Shown here in pieces: positions 1 through 5,815 of a stretch of 6,648 bases of DNA. Position 1 is the stretch's first letter, and each line of letters opens with the position of its first letter. A model generated the notes under the pieces. That model did not search any database and was not told the origin of the DNA. It worked only from the letters and a program-made list of their open reading frames with translations. Both the position numbers and the translations under genes were made by a program. The stretch is from Desulfuromonadaceae bacterium (GTDB lineage Bacteria > Desulfobacterota > Desulfuromonadia > Geobacterales > Pseudopelobacteraceae): the NCBI GenBank assembly GCA_028686145.1, contig JAQUCQ010000187.1, positions 1 through 6,648 of the forward strand, read 5' to 3'.

Positions 1-61
1 CAGCCAAAGCAACCTTAGCTTTGAATTCGGATGTTCGTTTCGTTCTCATGTTCGCCATCAT
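1..61 (-). CDS. IS3-family-like transposase OrfA, N-terminal 20 codons only (partial)
   Basis: Read leftward from an ATG at 61 (or the adjacent ATG at 58), the frame gives a short basic start followed by TSEFKAKVALA. This matches the N-terminus of IS3-family OrfA proteins, whose helix-turn-helix usually opens with a pattern like F(T/S)xEFKAKVALEA. A good Shine-Dalgarno, CGGAGGT at 67-73 on the '-' strand, sits 5 nt before the first ATG and 8 nt before the second. OrfA binds the element's terminal repeats and is normally joined to the OrfB integrase by programmed -1 frameshifting. Everything after codon 20, including OrfB, is outside the window, so whether the element is intact cannot be told. 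The frame is open to the edge. Confidence 0.65.
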   Translation of the reverse strand, partial: MMANMRTKRTSEFKAKVALA

Positions 62-118
62 AGATTACCTCCGTAATCATGGGCAAACCAAACTTAACTA
101 CCTGTCCGAAAAACCGTA
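1..118 (-). mobile_element. Upstream end of an IS3-family-like insertion sequence, running off the left edge
   Basis: The stretch holds the start of an orfA-like transposase gene reading leftward (1-61) and, outside it, a non-coding leader with the core TTTTTCGGACAGG on the '-' strand (about 102-114). I recognise that core as resembling the inner part of terminal inverted repeats in IS3-family elements. The outer boundary is set only by where HDOD coding similarity resumes on the '+' strand, about 119. No clear terminal TG is visible at that point, so the very tip may be lost or I may misplace it. The other end, the second inverted repeat and any target duplication lie outside the window. The family assignment is inference from a short stretch. 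Confidence 0.55.
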
Positions 119-722
119 AGTATTATAAAACTTGGATCTCAACAGGTCGTGAATCTTGCGTTTACAGCAAGTATGGCAAACAATAAATCTAATAATCCAA
201 TTATTAACGCACATCTTAAAAGGCTTTGGCAGCACAGCCATACTGTAGCTATCACTAGTTCTTGGCTTACATTACAATATGGGCATGATAATAATATTGA
301 TGTAAATACTGATGAAGCATACCTCGCAGGTTTGTTACACATAATTGGAAAGTTGTACTTGTTGAAGTCAATGGATAGTTTAATCGAGTCTGGTAAATTG
401 CAGATTGAGCGCTCTTTTATTGATTGATATTATTAAGGAACATAATATTCAGCAAGGTATAAGAGTTATGAAATATTGGAATATTCCAGAGATATATTCA
501 AACTCCGTAGCAAGACAAATTGGCATCGGTTGGAAGTGTGGAACAAATGATTATTTGGTAGCGGCTGTTAGATTGTCCTGCAAAATTCATAATTATATTG
601 TACAAGGTACGGTTCTAACTGAAAATAGTGAAGCATCCAATCAAGTTAAAGATGAGTTGTCCTTGTTAGAGTTGGATAATATATCTTGCGTTAATGATTT
701 CATAACAATGATATCAAACTAG
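119..722 (+). pseudogene. HDOD-domain protein, 5'-truncated at the IS end and frameshifted
   Basis: Two frames together make one HDOD domain. The first (about 119-427) reads SIIKLGSQQVVNLA, then KRLWQHSHTVA and AGLLHIIGKLYLL, which match the family's AIxxLGxxxVxNLA, the conserved helix with WxHS, and GLLHDIGxLxLL. The second (in frame from about 405 to 722) continues with KEHNIQQGIRVMKYWNIPE, matching the family's HxxxGxxLLxxWxLPE. One extra base near 415-430 separates them: dropping a T from ATTGATTGATATT, or from the TTTT run at 415-418, restores the frame. HDOD proteins are HD-GYP relatives that usually lack catalysis and act in signalling or regulation; here even the HD pair is altered (HIIG for HDIG). 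The N-terminal part is missing where the IS end begins. The region is AT-rich: 541-600 has 19 G+C of 60, against 30 of 60 for 2641-2700 in the kinase gene. No start codon or ribosome site is visible, so a functional product is unlikely. Confidence 0.8.
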
Positions 723-822
723 ATTAGATGAAAGTCCTAAGTGTTAATTTCATGTGAACCTTCCTAAAAGGTTTCAACGTCAAAACTCGGCACAATCCCT
801 TAACTACAATTTGTTGTTGCCC

Positions 823-852
823 TTCAGGATATTGATTGAATGTGATCCTGAA
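823..852. repeat. 8-bp perfect inverted repeat in the 3' flank of the ketopantoate reductase gene
   Basis: TTCAGGAT (823-830) and ATCCTGAA (845-852) are perfect inverted copies separated by 14 nt. They lie just downstream of the reductase stop codon (860-862, '-' strand) and between two convergently oriented genes, where a terminator would be expected. Neither strand has a following T-run, so this is at most a weak or Rho-assisted 3' stem-loop. Confidence 0.3.
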
Positions 853-859
853 ATGTTCT

Positions 860-1795
860 TCAGTTGATACCTACGGAAATCTTTGAATAACTCTTTCCCT
901 GTTCAAGAAGCACAACCAGCATCTCTGTCCGCGGCATACTGACCATCTGCTGCCTGCCGTATTCAAGCGGGACACGGAATATGGCCTGCGTTTCAAGTTC
1001 TCTTCCCTCCTCCCGATCAATCTGCATTGACGGCTTGTACACTCCCATTCCGTCAGTAAATTCAAGCATACTATCAGCATAATGTTCTGAAATGGCCTCA
1101 TTTAGATGTTGGGCATTGGCGGCTGTAATAACCTCGATCATAAGATCCCGCACAAGCTTCCTGCACCCCGGAGCCATCAGGAGTTGATCAACCGTCTGCT
1201 GCAAAAGAGCACAGAGACCATTAAACGGTATATTCCAAACCAGTTTTTCCCATCGTGCCTTTTTAAGATCATCAGTTATGTTGCACTCAACTCCGGATGA
1301 ATTAAAAACTGAAGCGACACGCTCCAGTCGCATGTTGTCGAACCGCTGATATTCACCAATGATTATTCTGCCGGCACCCAGATGATGAACATGCCCCGGT
1401 TCTCCCCGATTCGAGCATAAGAAAGCAACGCCGCCCAAAACCCGCCTGGAGCCAAACAGCTCAGCCAGAAGCTCCTCATTACCAAGTCCATTTTGTAACG
1501 TCAGAATCTGGGTGTCTTCACCTATTAATAGGTTTATGAGATTATACAGATAGTTGTTTGCAAACGTCTTAAGCCCGACGACAACAAGATCCACAACACC
1601 TATTGTATCGGAAGTTTTGTGCCCCAAGACTGATGGCAAATAAAAATCGCCATTAATTGAGTGTACAGTCAAGCCGTTACCCATGATGGCATCATAGTCA
1701 CTGCGCAGAAGAAAATGTACCTCATGCCCTCCTCTCTGCAGCAATGCTCCATAATACAATCCAAGTGCACCGGAACCAACTATCGCAATTTTCAT
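860..1795 (-). CDS. panE: 2-dehydropantoate 2-reductase family protein (ketopantoate reductase, PanE/ApbA)
   Basis: This is a 311-residue protein, close to the 303 residues of E. coli PanE. The family reduces ketopantoate to pantoate with NADPH in the cytoplasm, in the pantothenate/CoA pathway. The N-terminus is a Rossmann fold with GSGALG at 7-12. LKTF at 74-77 (Lys75) and LQNG at 100-103 (Asn102) match the cofactor and substrate contacts. WEKLVWN at 182-188 places the catalytic lysine at Lys184, with Asn188 and Asn192 following at the usual spacing. The C-terminal helical domain has KPSMQ (Ser256) and GRELE (Glu268), spaced like Ser244 and Glu256 of E. coli. I chose the ATG at 1795 because the Rossmann strand MKIAIVGSG starts there and AAGGGAG (1800-1806) lies 4 nt upstream; a longer GTG start at 1843 would add 16 unlike residues. 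No other pan gene is adjacent. Many genomes carry paralogues of this family with unknown substrates, so the fold is sure but the exact substrate is not. Confidence 0.88.
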   Translation of the reverse strand: MKIAIVGSGALGLYYGALLQRGGHEVHFLLRSDYDAIMGNGLTVHSINGDFYLPSVLGHKTSDTIGVVDLVVVGLKTFANNYLYNLINLLIGEDTQILTLQNGLGNEELLAELFGSRRVLGGVAFLCSNRGEPGHVHHLGAGRIIIGEYQRFDNMRLERVASVFNSSGVECNITDDLKKARWEKLVWNIPFNGLCALLQQTVDQLLMAPGCRKLVRDLMIEVITAANAQHLNEAISEHYADSMLEFTDGMGVYKPSMQIDREEGRELETQAIFRVPLEYGRQQMVSMPRTEMLVVLLEQGKSYSKISVGIN

Positions 1796-1949
1796 ATTAC
1801 TCCCTTCTCTCTTTTTTATACATTTAGATAGCAGACGCCACACTAAAATGAAACTACGACCTGCAGCAAAATTAGACTTATTATTTCACAGAAGGATCGA
1901 TTTCATATAAATTCAAGGTATTTTAGTATAGAATCCTGCAAGAAAGTGC

Positions 1950-1973
1950 TTTAAAAGGTTTAAAAGCTATACT
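1950..1973 (+). promoter_or_regulatory. Candidate promoter region of the kinase gene: tandem TTTAAAAG repeats before a TATACT box
   Basis: Two exact copies of TTTAAAAG (1950-1957 and 1959-1966) stand 9 nt apart, directly before TATACT (1968-1973), which matches the -10 consensus at five of six positions. No good -35 hexamer sits 16-18 nt upstream, so activator dependence, or a different sigma factor, is possible. The leader before the ribosome site would be very short. The repeats could be an operator; this is inference from position only. Confidence 0.3.
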
Positions 1974-1991
1974 ACTTCCTTCGGAGGCATC

Positions 1992-3776
1992 ATGACATTC
2001 CAACTCAGCCCGGAGGATCATCGAATTGTTTTCAAGATTGTTGCGATCTATTCTCTGTTCGGTGGCCTCTGGATCTACTTGTCCGATTTTGCCCTAGGGT
2101 TGCTGGTACGCGACCCTGACATCATAACCCACATCGCAACCTACAAAGGGCTGCTGTTCATTGCCATCACAGCAACCCTGCTTTATTATCTCATCGGCCG
2201 ATATATTTGCCGTCTGAGCGAAACCAGTCGCCAAATTGCTGCCAACGAAGAAGAGCTGCGCTCGTTGTTGGAGCTGATGCCGGTTGGAGTAGCGTGGTCT
2301 GACGACAACGGCACCATCAAGTACATCAACCAGAACTTTATCGAAAACTTCGGCTATACCCTCACCGATATCCCAACAGTTGAAGCATGGTTTCTCAAGG
2401 CGTACCCCGAATCAGCCTACCGTCAGGAAGTAGTATCGGTGTGGAATGCAAGTATTGCCGATTATCGCGCTCACCGTATTCCGGTCCCACCCTCTGATGT
2501 TAAGGTCACCTGCAAGAACGGATTGGTGCGGCGCGTAATCATCAATACCCAGATGTCTCAGAACCGTACCTTGGTCATATTCACCGATATCACCGAACGG
2601 GAGAGTCAGCAAGATGAGTTGATAAAGAAACAAAAACTAGAATCCATCGGCGTACTGGCCGGCGGAATCGCTCATGACTTCAATAATATCTTGACGGCTA
2701 TCCTGGGAAACATATCATTTGCCAGCATGTTCATCGGCCATAATGATAAAGCCGAAGCCCCATTACTCCAAGCGGAAAAAGCAACAAAACGGGCAGCAGA
2801 ACTGGCTCACCAGCTCCTTACCTTTGCAAAAGGGGGACAACCTCTTACCCGTTCGGTTGCACCCCGGCAACTAATTGAGGATTCGCTTTCTCTGGTACTG
2901 CGCGGATCCACTGTGCAAAGCAGCGTCGAAATCCCTGAAGGGCTGCATTCTATCGAGGCTGACGCCGGCCAGATAAGCCAAGCTTTCAACAACCTGATCA
3001 TCAACGCAGTCCAAGCAATGCCCGGTGGCGGTACACTTTCCATCCAGACAGAAAACGTTTCTTTCGACACCACTACGAATCCCTTTGCGCTCCCGGCAGG
3101 AGAGTACGTAAGTTTCAAATTCAGTGATGAAGGATGCGGCATACCGGTGGAAACACTTAAAAATATATTTGATCCCTATTTTACCACAAAACCTGGGGGA
3201 AGCGGTCTGGGGTTGGCCTCGGTTCAGTCAATCGTCAGCAAGCACGGCGGTCACATCAGTGTCACCTCTGCCGTCAACAGCGGAACCACCTTTAAAATAC
3301 TGTTGCCCGCCAGCAAGGACTCAGTTCTTGTTGAAGAAACACTGTCACGAGAAATTGTGACTGACCGCCTGGATACAGGTTCACAGGCTTCTATATTGGT
3401 GATGGACGACGAGAAAATACTCCGGGATCTTGCCGTTACCATGCTCGGGGAGTTGGGTTACCGGGTGACGACCAGCGCCGACGGAGATGAGGCTGTTACT
3501 TTATACAAATCTGCTCTTGAATCAGGAACCGCATTCTCTGCCGTGATTATGGACTTGACTATCCCGGGCGCCATGGGAGGGCAGGAAGCTGCCCAGGCTA
3601 TTCTTGCAATAGATCCGCACGCTCAGCTGATCGTCTCCAGTGGCTACTCAAACGACCCGGTTATGGCAGACTTCCAAAGCTATGGTTTTAGTGCTGTAGT
3701 GTTCAAACCATACAGCGTCACTGATATTGCCGGAGTACTGAATACTCTGCTCAAGACTGGAATAGCGCAGAAATGA
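1992..3776 (+). CDS. Membrane-anchored PAS hybrid sensor histidine kinase with C-terminal receiver domain
   Basis: This is a 594-residue inner-membrane signalling protein. Two hydrophobic helices (about 14-37 and 52-69) flank a loop of only about 15 residues; LWIYLSD and TYKGLLFIAIT match a two-helix module known from many PAS kinases and GGDEF proteins. A PAS domain spans about 88-203, ending in ITERE. The dimerisation/phosphoacceptor helix has GGIAHDFNN, with His228 as the likely phosphorylated residue. The ATPase domain shows an N box (Asn338 in NLIINAVQA), G1 (DEGCGIP, 379-385), F box (FDPYFTTK, 393-400) and G2 (GSGLGLA, 403-409). The receiver domain (about 467-588) has the acidic pair Asp472/Asp473, phosphoacceptor Asp521 in IMDLTIPG, Ser549/Ser550 and Lys572. 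All key residues are present, so it should be active. The ATG at 1992 follows GGAGG (1983-1987) by 4 nt. No partner regulator or Hpt protein is adjacent, and the signal is unknown; the PAS domain, not the tiny loop, is the likely sensor. Confidence 0.93.
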   Translation: MTFQLSPEDHRIVFKIVAIYSLFGGLWIYLSDFALGLLVRDPDIITHIATYKGLLFIAITATLLYYLIGRYICRLSETSRQIAANEEELRSLLELMPVGVAWSDDNGTIKYINQNFIENFGYTLTDIPTVEAWFLKAYPESAYRQEVVSVWNASIADYRAHRIPVPPSDVKVTCKNGLVRRVIINTQMSQNRTLVIFTDITERESQQDELIKKQKLESIGVLAGGIAHDFNNILTAILGNISFASMFIGHNDKAEAPLLQAEKATKRAAELAHQLLTFAKGGQPLTRSVAPRQLIEDSLSLVLRGSTVQSSVEIPEGLHSIEADAGQISQAFNNLIINAVQAMPGGGTLSIQTENVSFDTTTNPFALPAGEYVSFKFSDEGCGIPVETLKNIFDPYFTTKPGGSGLGLASVQSIVSKHGGHISVTSAVNSGTTFKILLPASKDSVLVEETLSREIVTDRLDTGSQASILVMDDEKILRDLAVTMLGELGYRVTTSADGDEAVTLYKSALESGTAFSAVIMDLTIPGAMGGQEAAQAILAIDPHAQLIVSSGYSNDPVMADFQSYGFSAVVFKPYSVTDIAGVLNTLLKTGIAQK

Positions 3777-3895
3777 TTGCAGTGCACAAGAAGGATAAAC
3801 CAAAGAGCATTAAAAGAAAAACAAGCATTTTATTATAATAGACAACCTCTACGATTATACCTTGGCACCGCAAAACATTCTGGCTTTGGCTGAGA

Positions 3896-5182
3896 TCAGT
3901 AACCTGAAGGATTTGTAAACAGTGGTACGCTTGAGCCGAGACCGTGAACGACGCTGGTGAAGGCATCACGGTTTTCCAGCTTGTCACGGCCAAATCGCTT
4001 GGCAAATAAATTCTGGATATATGGAATCCGCGAGGTTCCTCCGGTAAGAGAGACCGTGTCAATTTGAGCCGGCATTAGTCCCGAGCGTGCGATAACTTCA
4101 TCAATGCAGTTCGCAACTTGTTGGAAATTTTCCGCATTGAGCGTCTCAAACTCACTCTTGCCAAGTTCCTCATTGATGCAAAGGTTACGATCCGTGAAAC
4201 TTATCAGGGCCTGTTCCTGCCCGGAAAGTTCACACTTGGTCTTTTCTATAGCCTGAAAAAGAAAAAAACCGAAATTGTCGTTAATGATGTTCTCCAGATT
4301 CTCGATAGCTTGGCGGCTATCAGTTGTGCCTTTGACCACCCGGATTAGTTCCCTGGTTTTACGCGCCCGCAAAAGCGGGATACGATGCCACTGACAAAGA
4401 GTGTAAATTATACTTTTGGGAATACCGACCCAATCATCCTTGCCCATGGTCTTGTAGCGGGCATAGCGCCCGAAATGGTATGCCACCTTATCCCACATGA
4501 TCTGCGAATCGAACTTGTCACCGGCAACATAGACACCACCAAGTGAGAGAACATCACTGCGCCGGTCGGAGCGGGAAAAAGCGCCACCTTTAACACGGAT
4601 CACCGAGAAGTCTGATGTGCCACCACCAAAATCACCAATAAAAACAGTTCGTTCCTGCCCAGCCTGCAACGTTTCTTCAAAGGCCAAAGCAGCAGCAATC
4701 GGTTCATATTGGAACCATATATTTTTGAAACCTGATTTACGGGCGGCATTTTCAAGACGCTTCTCAGCCATGGCATCCTTGACGGCATCCGTCGAAAACA
4801 CCACCGGACGTCCCAAAACTACACTCTCCACTGGACAGCCTACATACGCCTCCCCTCTGGTCTTAATCTTCCTGAGGATGATCGCCACCAAGTCATCAAT
4901 TGTGTAGCGCCTGCCAAACACCTCTGTACTGTCAAAACTGCTATTCGGCAGAAAGGTCTTGATCGACTGCATAAAGCGCCCGGCTGCCCCATCACTGACA
5001 TAGTGGTGAATGGCCTCTTGCCCGACATATATCTCGTTTTCCTCGTTAAAATAGAGTACCGAGCGCATCAGCTCACCGGCACCATCATTGTCATCCACGG
5101 CTACTACTTCTACCGTGCCGTTCCTATACACCGAAAGTGCTGAATTGGTAGTACCGAAATCGATACCGAATACGATCTGCAA
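3896..5182 (-). CDS. YegD-like Hsp70-family ATPase lacking a substrate-binding domain
   Basis: This 428-residue protein is essentially an actin-fold Hsp70 nucleotide-binding domain. From the start used here: phosphate-1 loop GIDFGTTNS (6-14), QSIKTFL with Lys75 at the position of the Hsp70 catalytic lysine, EPIAAALAFE (160-169, connect 1), phosphate-2 loop GDFGGGTSDF (183-192), adenosine motif LTGGTSRIP (379-387) and GLGSSV (414-419, connect 2). The order and the FQYEPIAA context resemble E. coli YegD (about 450 residues). The beta-sandwich substrate-binding domain and lid of DnaK are absent, so classical chaperoning is unlikely; clients and role are unknown. Translation probably starts at TTG 5182: AGGAGGAG (5190-5197) lies 7 nt upstream, whereas the longer frame from TTG 5206 would contain that ribosome site inside the gene. 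No DnaJ or GrpE gene is near. The gene is convergent with the kinase and looks monocistronic. Family sure, function unsure. Confidence 0.88.
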   Translation of the reverse strand: MQIVFGIDFGTTNSALSVYRNGTVEVVAVDDNDGAGELMRSVLYFNEENEIYVGQEAIHHYVSDGAAGRFMQSIKTFLPNSSFDSTEVFGRRYTIDDLVAIILRKIKTRGEAYVGCPVESVVLGRPVVFSTDAVKDAMAEKRLENAARKSGFKNIWFQYEPIAAALAFEETLQAGQERTVFIGDFGGGTSDFSVIRVKGGAFSRSDRRSDVLSLGGVYVAGDKFDSQIMWDKVAYHFGRYARYKTMGKDDWVGIPKSIIYTLCQWHRIPLLRARKTRELIRVVKGTTDSRQAIENLENIINDNFGFFLFQAIEKTKCELSGQEQALISFTDRNLCINEELGKSEFETLNAENFQQVANCIDEVIARSGLMPAQIDTVSLTGGTSRIPYIQNLFAKRFGRDKLENRDAFTSVVHGLGSSVPLFTNPSGY

Positions 5183-5189
5183 AGACAAA

Positions 5190-5197
5190 CTCCTCCT
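5190..5197 (-). promoter_or_regulatory. Strong Shine-Dalgarno that decides the TTG start of the Hsp70-like gene
   Basis: AGGAGGAG on the '-' strand is followed by the 7-nt spacer TTTGTCT and then TTG (5182-5180). This is ideal spacing. It argues against the in-frame TTG at 5206, which lies upstream of the site, and against TTG 5188, which is only 1 nt away from it. Confidence 0.75.
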
Positions 5198-5304
5198 AAG
5201 ATTCAATCAAGATAAATTATCATGCTCCGCAGCCTATAATTCTGCAACTGCACCGGCAGCACCCATCCTACGTGGCCTATGAAAGCCCATACGGGGCTCG
5301 CACC

Positions 5305-5378
5305 TTACTCCATCAACAGCTCAGCATCAAGCTTTTTGGTTACGGTGATTAGATCACAGAGATCGATTTTTTACTCCT
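5305..5378 (-). other. Candidate micro-ORF or decayed gene start with ribosome site but an ATC in place of ATG
   Basis: On the '-' strand AGGAG (5374-5378) is followed by TAAAAA and then an open frame from ATC (5367) to TAA (5307-5305), 20 codons. The encoded peptide, IDLCDLITVTKK then LDAELLME, looks like ordinary amphipathic protein sequence. The 6-nt spacing from AGGAG to ATC is just what a start codon would have. ATC is an extremely rare initiator, so this may be a short gene silenced by a G-to-C change, a chance frame, or a leader peptide ahead of the Hsp70-like gene on the same strand. Nothing here identifies a function. Confidence 0.25.
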
Positions 5379-5380
5379 GA

Positions 5381-5391
5381 TATGCGATAAT
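5381..5391 (+). promoter_or_regulatory. Candidate extended -10 promoter for the small orphan gene at 5417
   Basis: TATGCGATAAT contains GATAAT (5386-5391), five of six matches to the -10 consensus, preceded by TGC at the position of an extended -10 element. The -35 region at 17 nt spacing (TCGATT) is poor, as extended -10 promoters tolerate. Transcription would begin near 5398 and give a leader of about 20 nt, leading straight into the ribosome site at 5404-5411. Confidence 0.4.
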
Positions 5392-5416
5392 ATTTTTATG
5401 AAAAGGGGGTGTTACT

Positions 5417-5635
5417 ATGATCTGCACATACAAAGATGGACTAAAAGTAAGCTATTCTGGTTCACTCCAGATAACAAAAGGCAAGGACGTCAATGTCCTT
5501 ATTAAGGAAGGATATATCCCGGCCAATGTCAGAAGCAGTCTTGATCTGGCAACGAGTAGTCATAGCTGTCGCGATATGCGCAAGGTAGCCAAAGAAGTTA
5601 CGGCAACCTTTGGCACGCGGGCCTGCATACATTAG
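5417..5635 (+). CDS. Small protein of unknown function, 72 residues
   Basis: I do not recognise this protein. The case for a real gene is its setting. AAGGGGGTG (about 5403-5411) lies about 5 nt before the ATG at 5417, a candidate extended -10 promoter is just upstream, and a strong intrinsic terminator begins 16 nt after the stop, so it is a complete compact transcription unit. The protein is soluble-looking, with no signal peptide or membrane helix. The N-terminal half (residues 2-30) alternates polar and hydrophobic residues, suggesting beta strands (LKVSYSGSLQI, KDVNVLI). The C-terminal half (about 38-65) looks helical and basic (SCRDMRKVAKEV). Cysteines are at 3, 51 and 70, without a metal-binding spacing I can name. 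It sits between the divergent Hsp70-like gene and the convergent FN3 gene. A small DNA- or protein-binding regulator is possible but unsupported. Confidence 0.65.
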   Translation: MICTYKDGLKVSYSGSLQITKGKDVNVLIKEGYIPANVRSSLDLATSSHSCRDMRKVAKEVTATFGTRACIH

Positions 5636-5650
5636 CCGACGAAAGCAGCA

Positions 5651-5684
5651 AAAGCCCCGCTCTGAAGAGAGCGGGGCTTTTTTT
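5651..5684 (+). terminator. Strong Rho-independent terminator, probably bidirectional
   Basis: AAAGCCCCGCTCT (5651-5663) pairs perfectly with AGAGCGGGGCTTT (5668-5680) around the tetraloop GAAG, and a run of seven T (5678-5684) ends it. It begins 16 nt after the stop of the small gene at 5417-5635. On the '-' strand the same stem is followed by TTTT, so it could also stop transcription of the convergent FN3 gene ending at 5816. Confidence 0.93.
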
Positions 5685-5815
5685 GTGTTCGTCCGACACC
5701 AAACTGAACACTTTATTCCGGTGTCGATATTCTGATCAGCAAGGTTTTTTTGAAACATGTGCGAATAAAAATTAACCTTAACGCAACACTACAACTCTCT
5801 GGTCATTGACAGGCA

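Noticed and set aside
757..773. Small hairpin AACCTT/AAGGTT after the HDOD pseudogene
   Set aside because: It has only 6 bp with a 5-nt loop and no T-run on either strand, so it is too weak to call a terminator.
1796..1843. Longer start (GTG at 1843) for the ketopantoate reductase
   Set aside because: It would add 16 residues before the Rossmann strand, and the ribosome site AAGGGAG at 1800-1806 would fall inside the gene.
2807..3142. Open frame on the '-' strand within the kinase gene
   Set aside because: It lies wholly opposite the HisKA/HATPase coding region, has no ribosome site or family-like sequence, and is explained by codon bias of the real gene.
3831..3840. Palindrome TATTATAATA between the convergent kinase and Hsp70-like genes
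   Set aside because: It is a short AT-only palindrome in an AT-rich spacer between gene ends. It resembles -10 boxes by chance, and no gene starts nearby.
4617..4907. Open frame on the '+' strand opposite the Hsp70-like gene
   Set aside because: It is antisense to well-conserved ATPase motifs and shows no recognisable protein features.
5183..5206. Longer start (TTG at 5206) for the Hsp70-like gene
   Set aside because: The best Shine-Dalgarno, AGGAGGAG, lies downstream of it and points to TTG 5182.
5279..5380. 33-codon open frame on the '+' strand in the intergenic region (ATGAAAGCC...)
   Set aside because: There is no ribosome site before the ATG and no recognisable sequence. It overlaps the micro-ORF candidate on the other strand, which has the better ribosome site.
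5462..5758. 98-codon open frame on the '-' strand across the terminator
   Set aside because: It runs through the strong hairpin at 5651-5684 and antisense to the small gene, with no ribosome site before its start.
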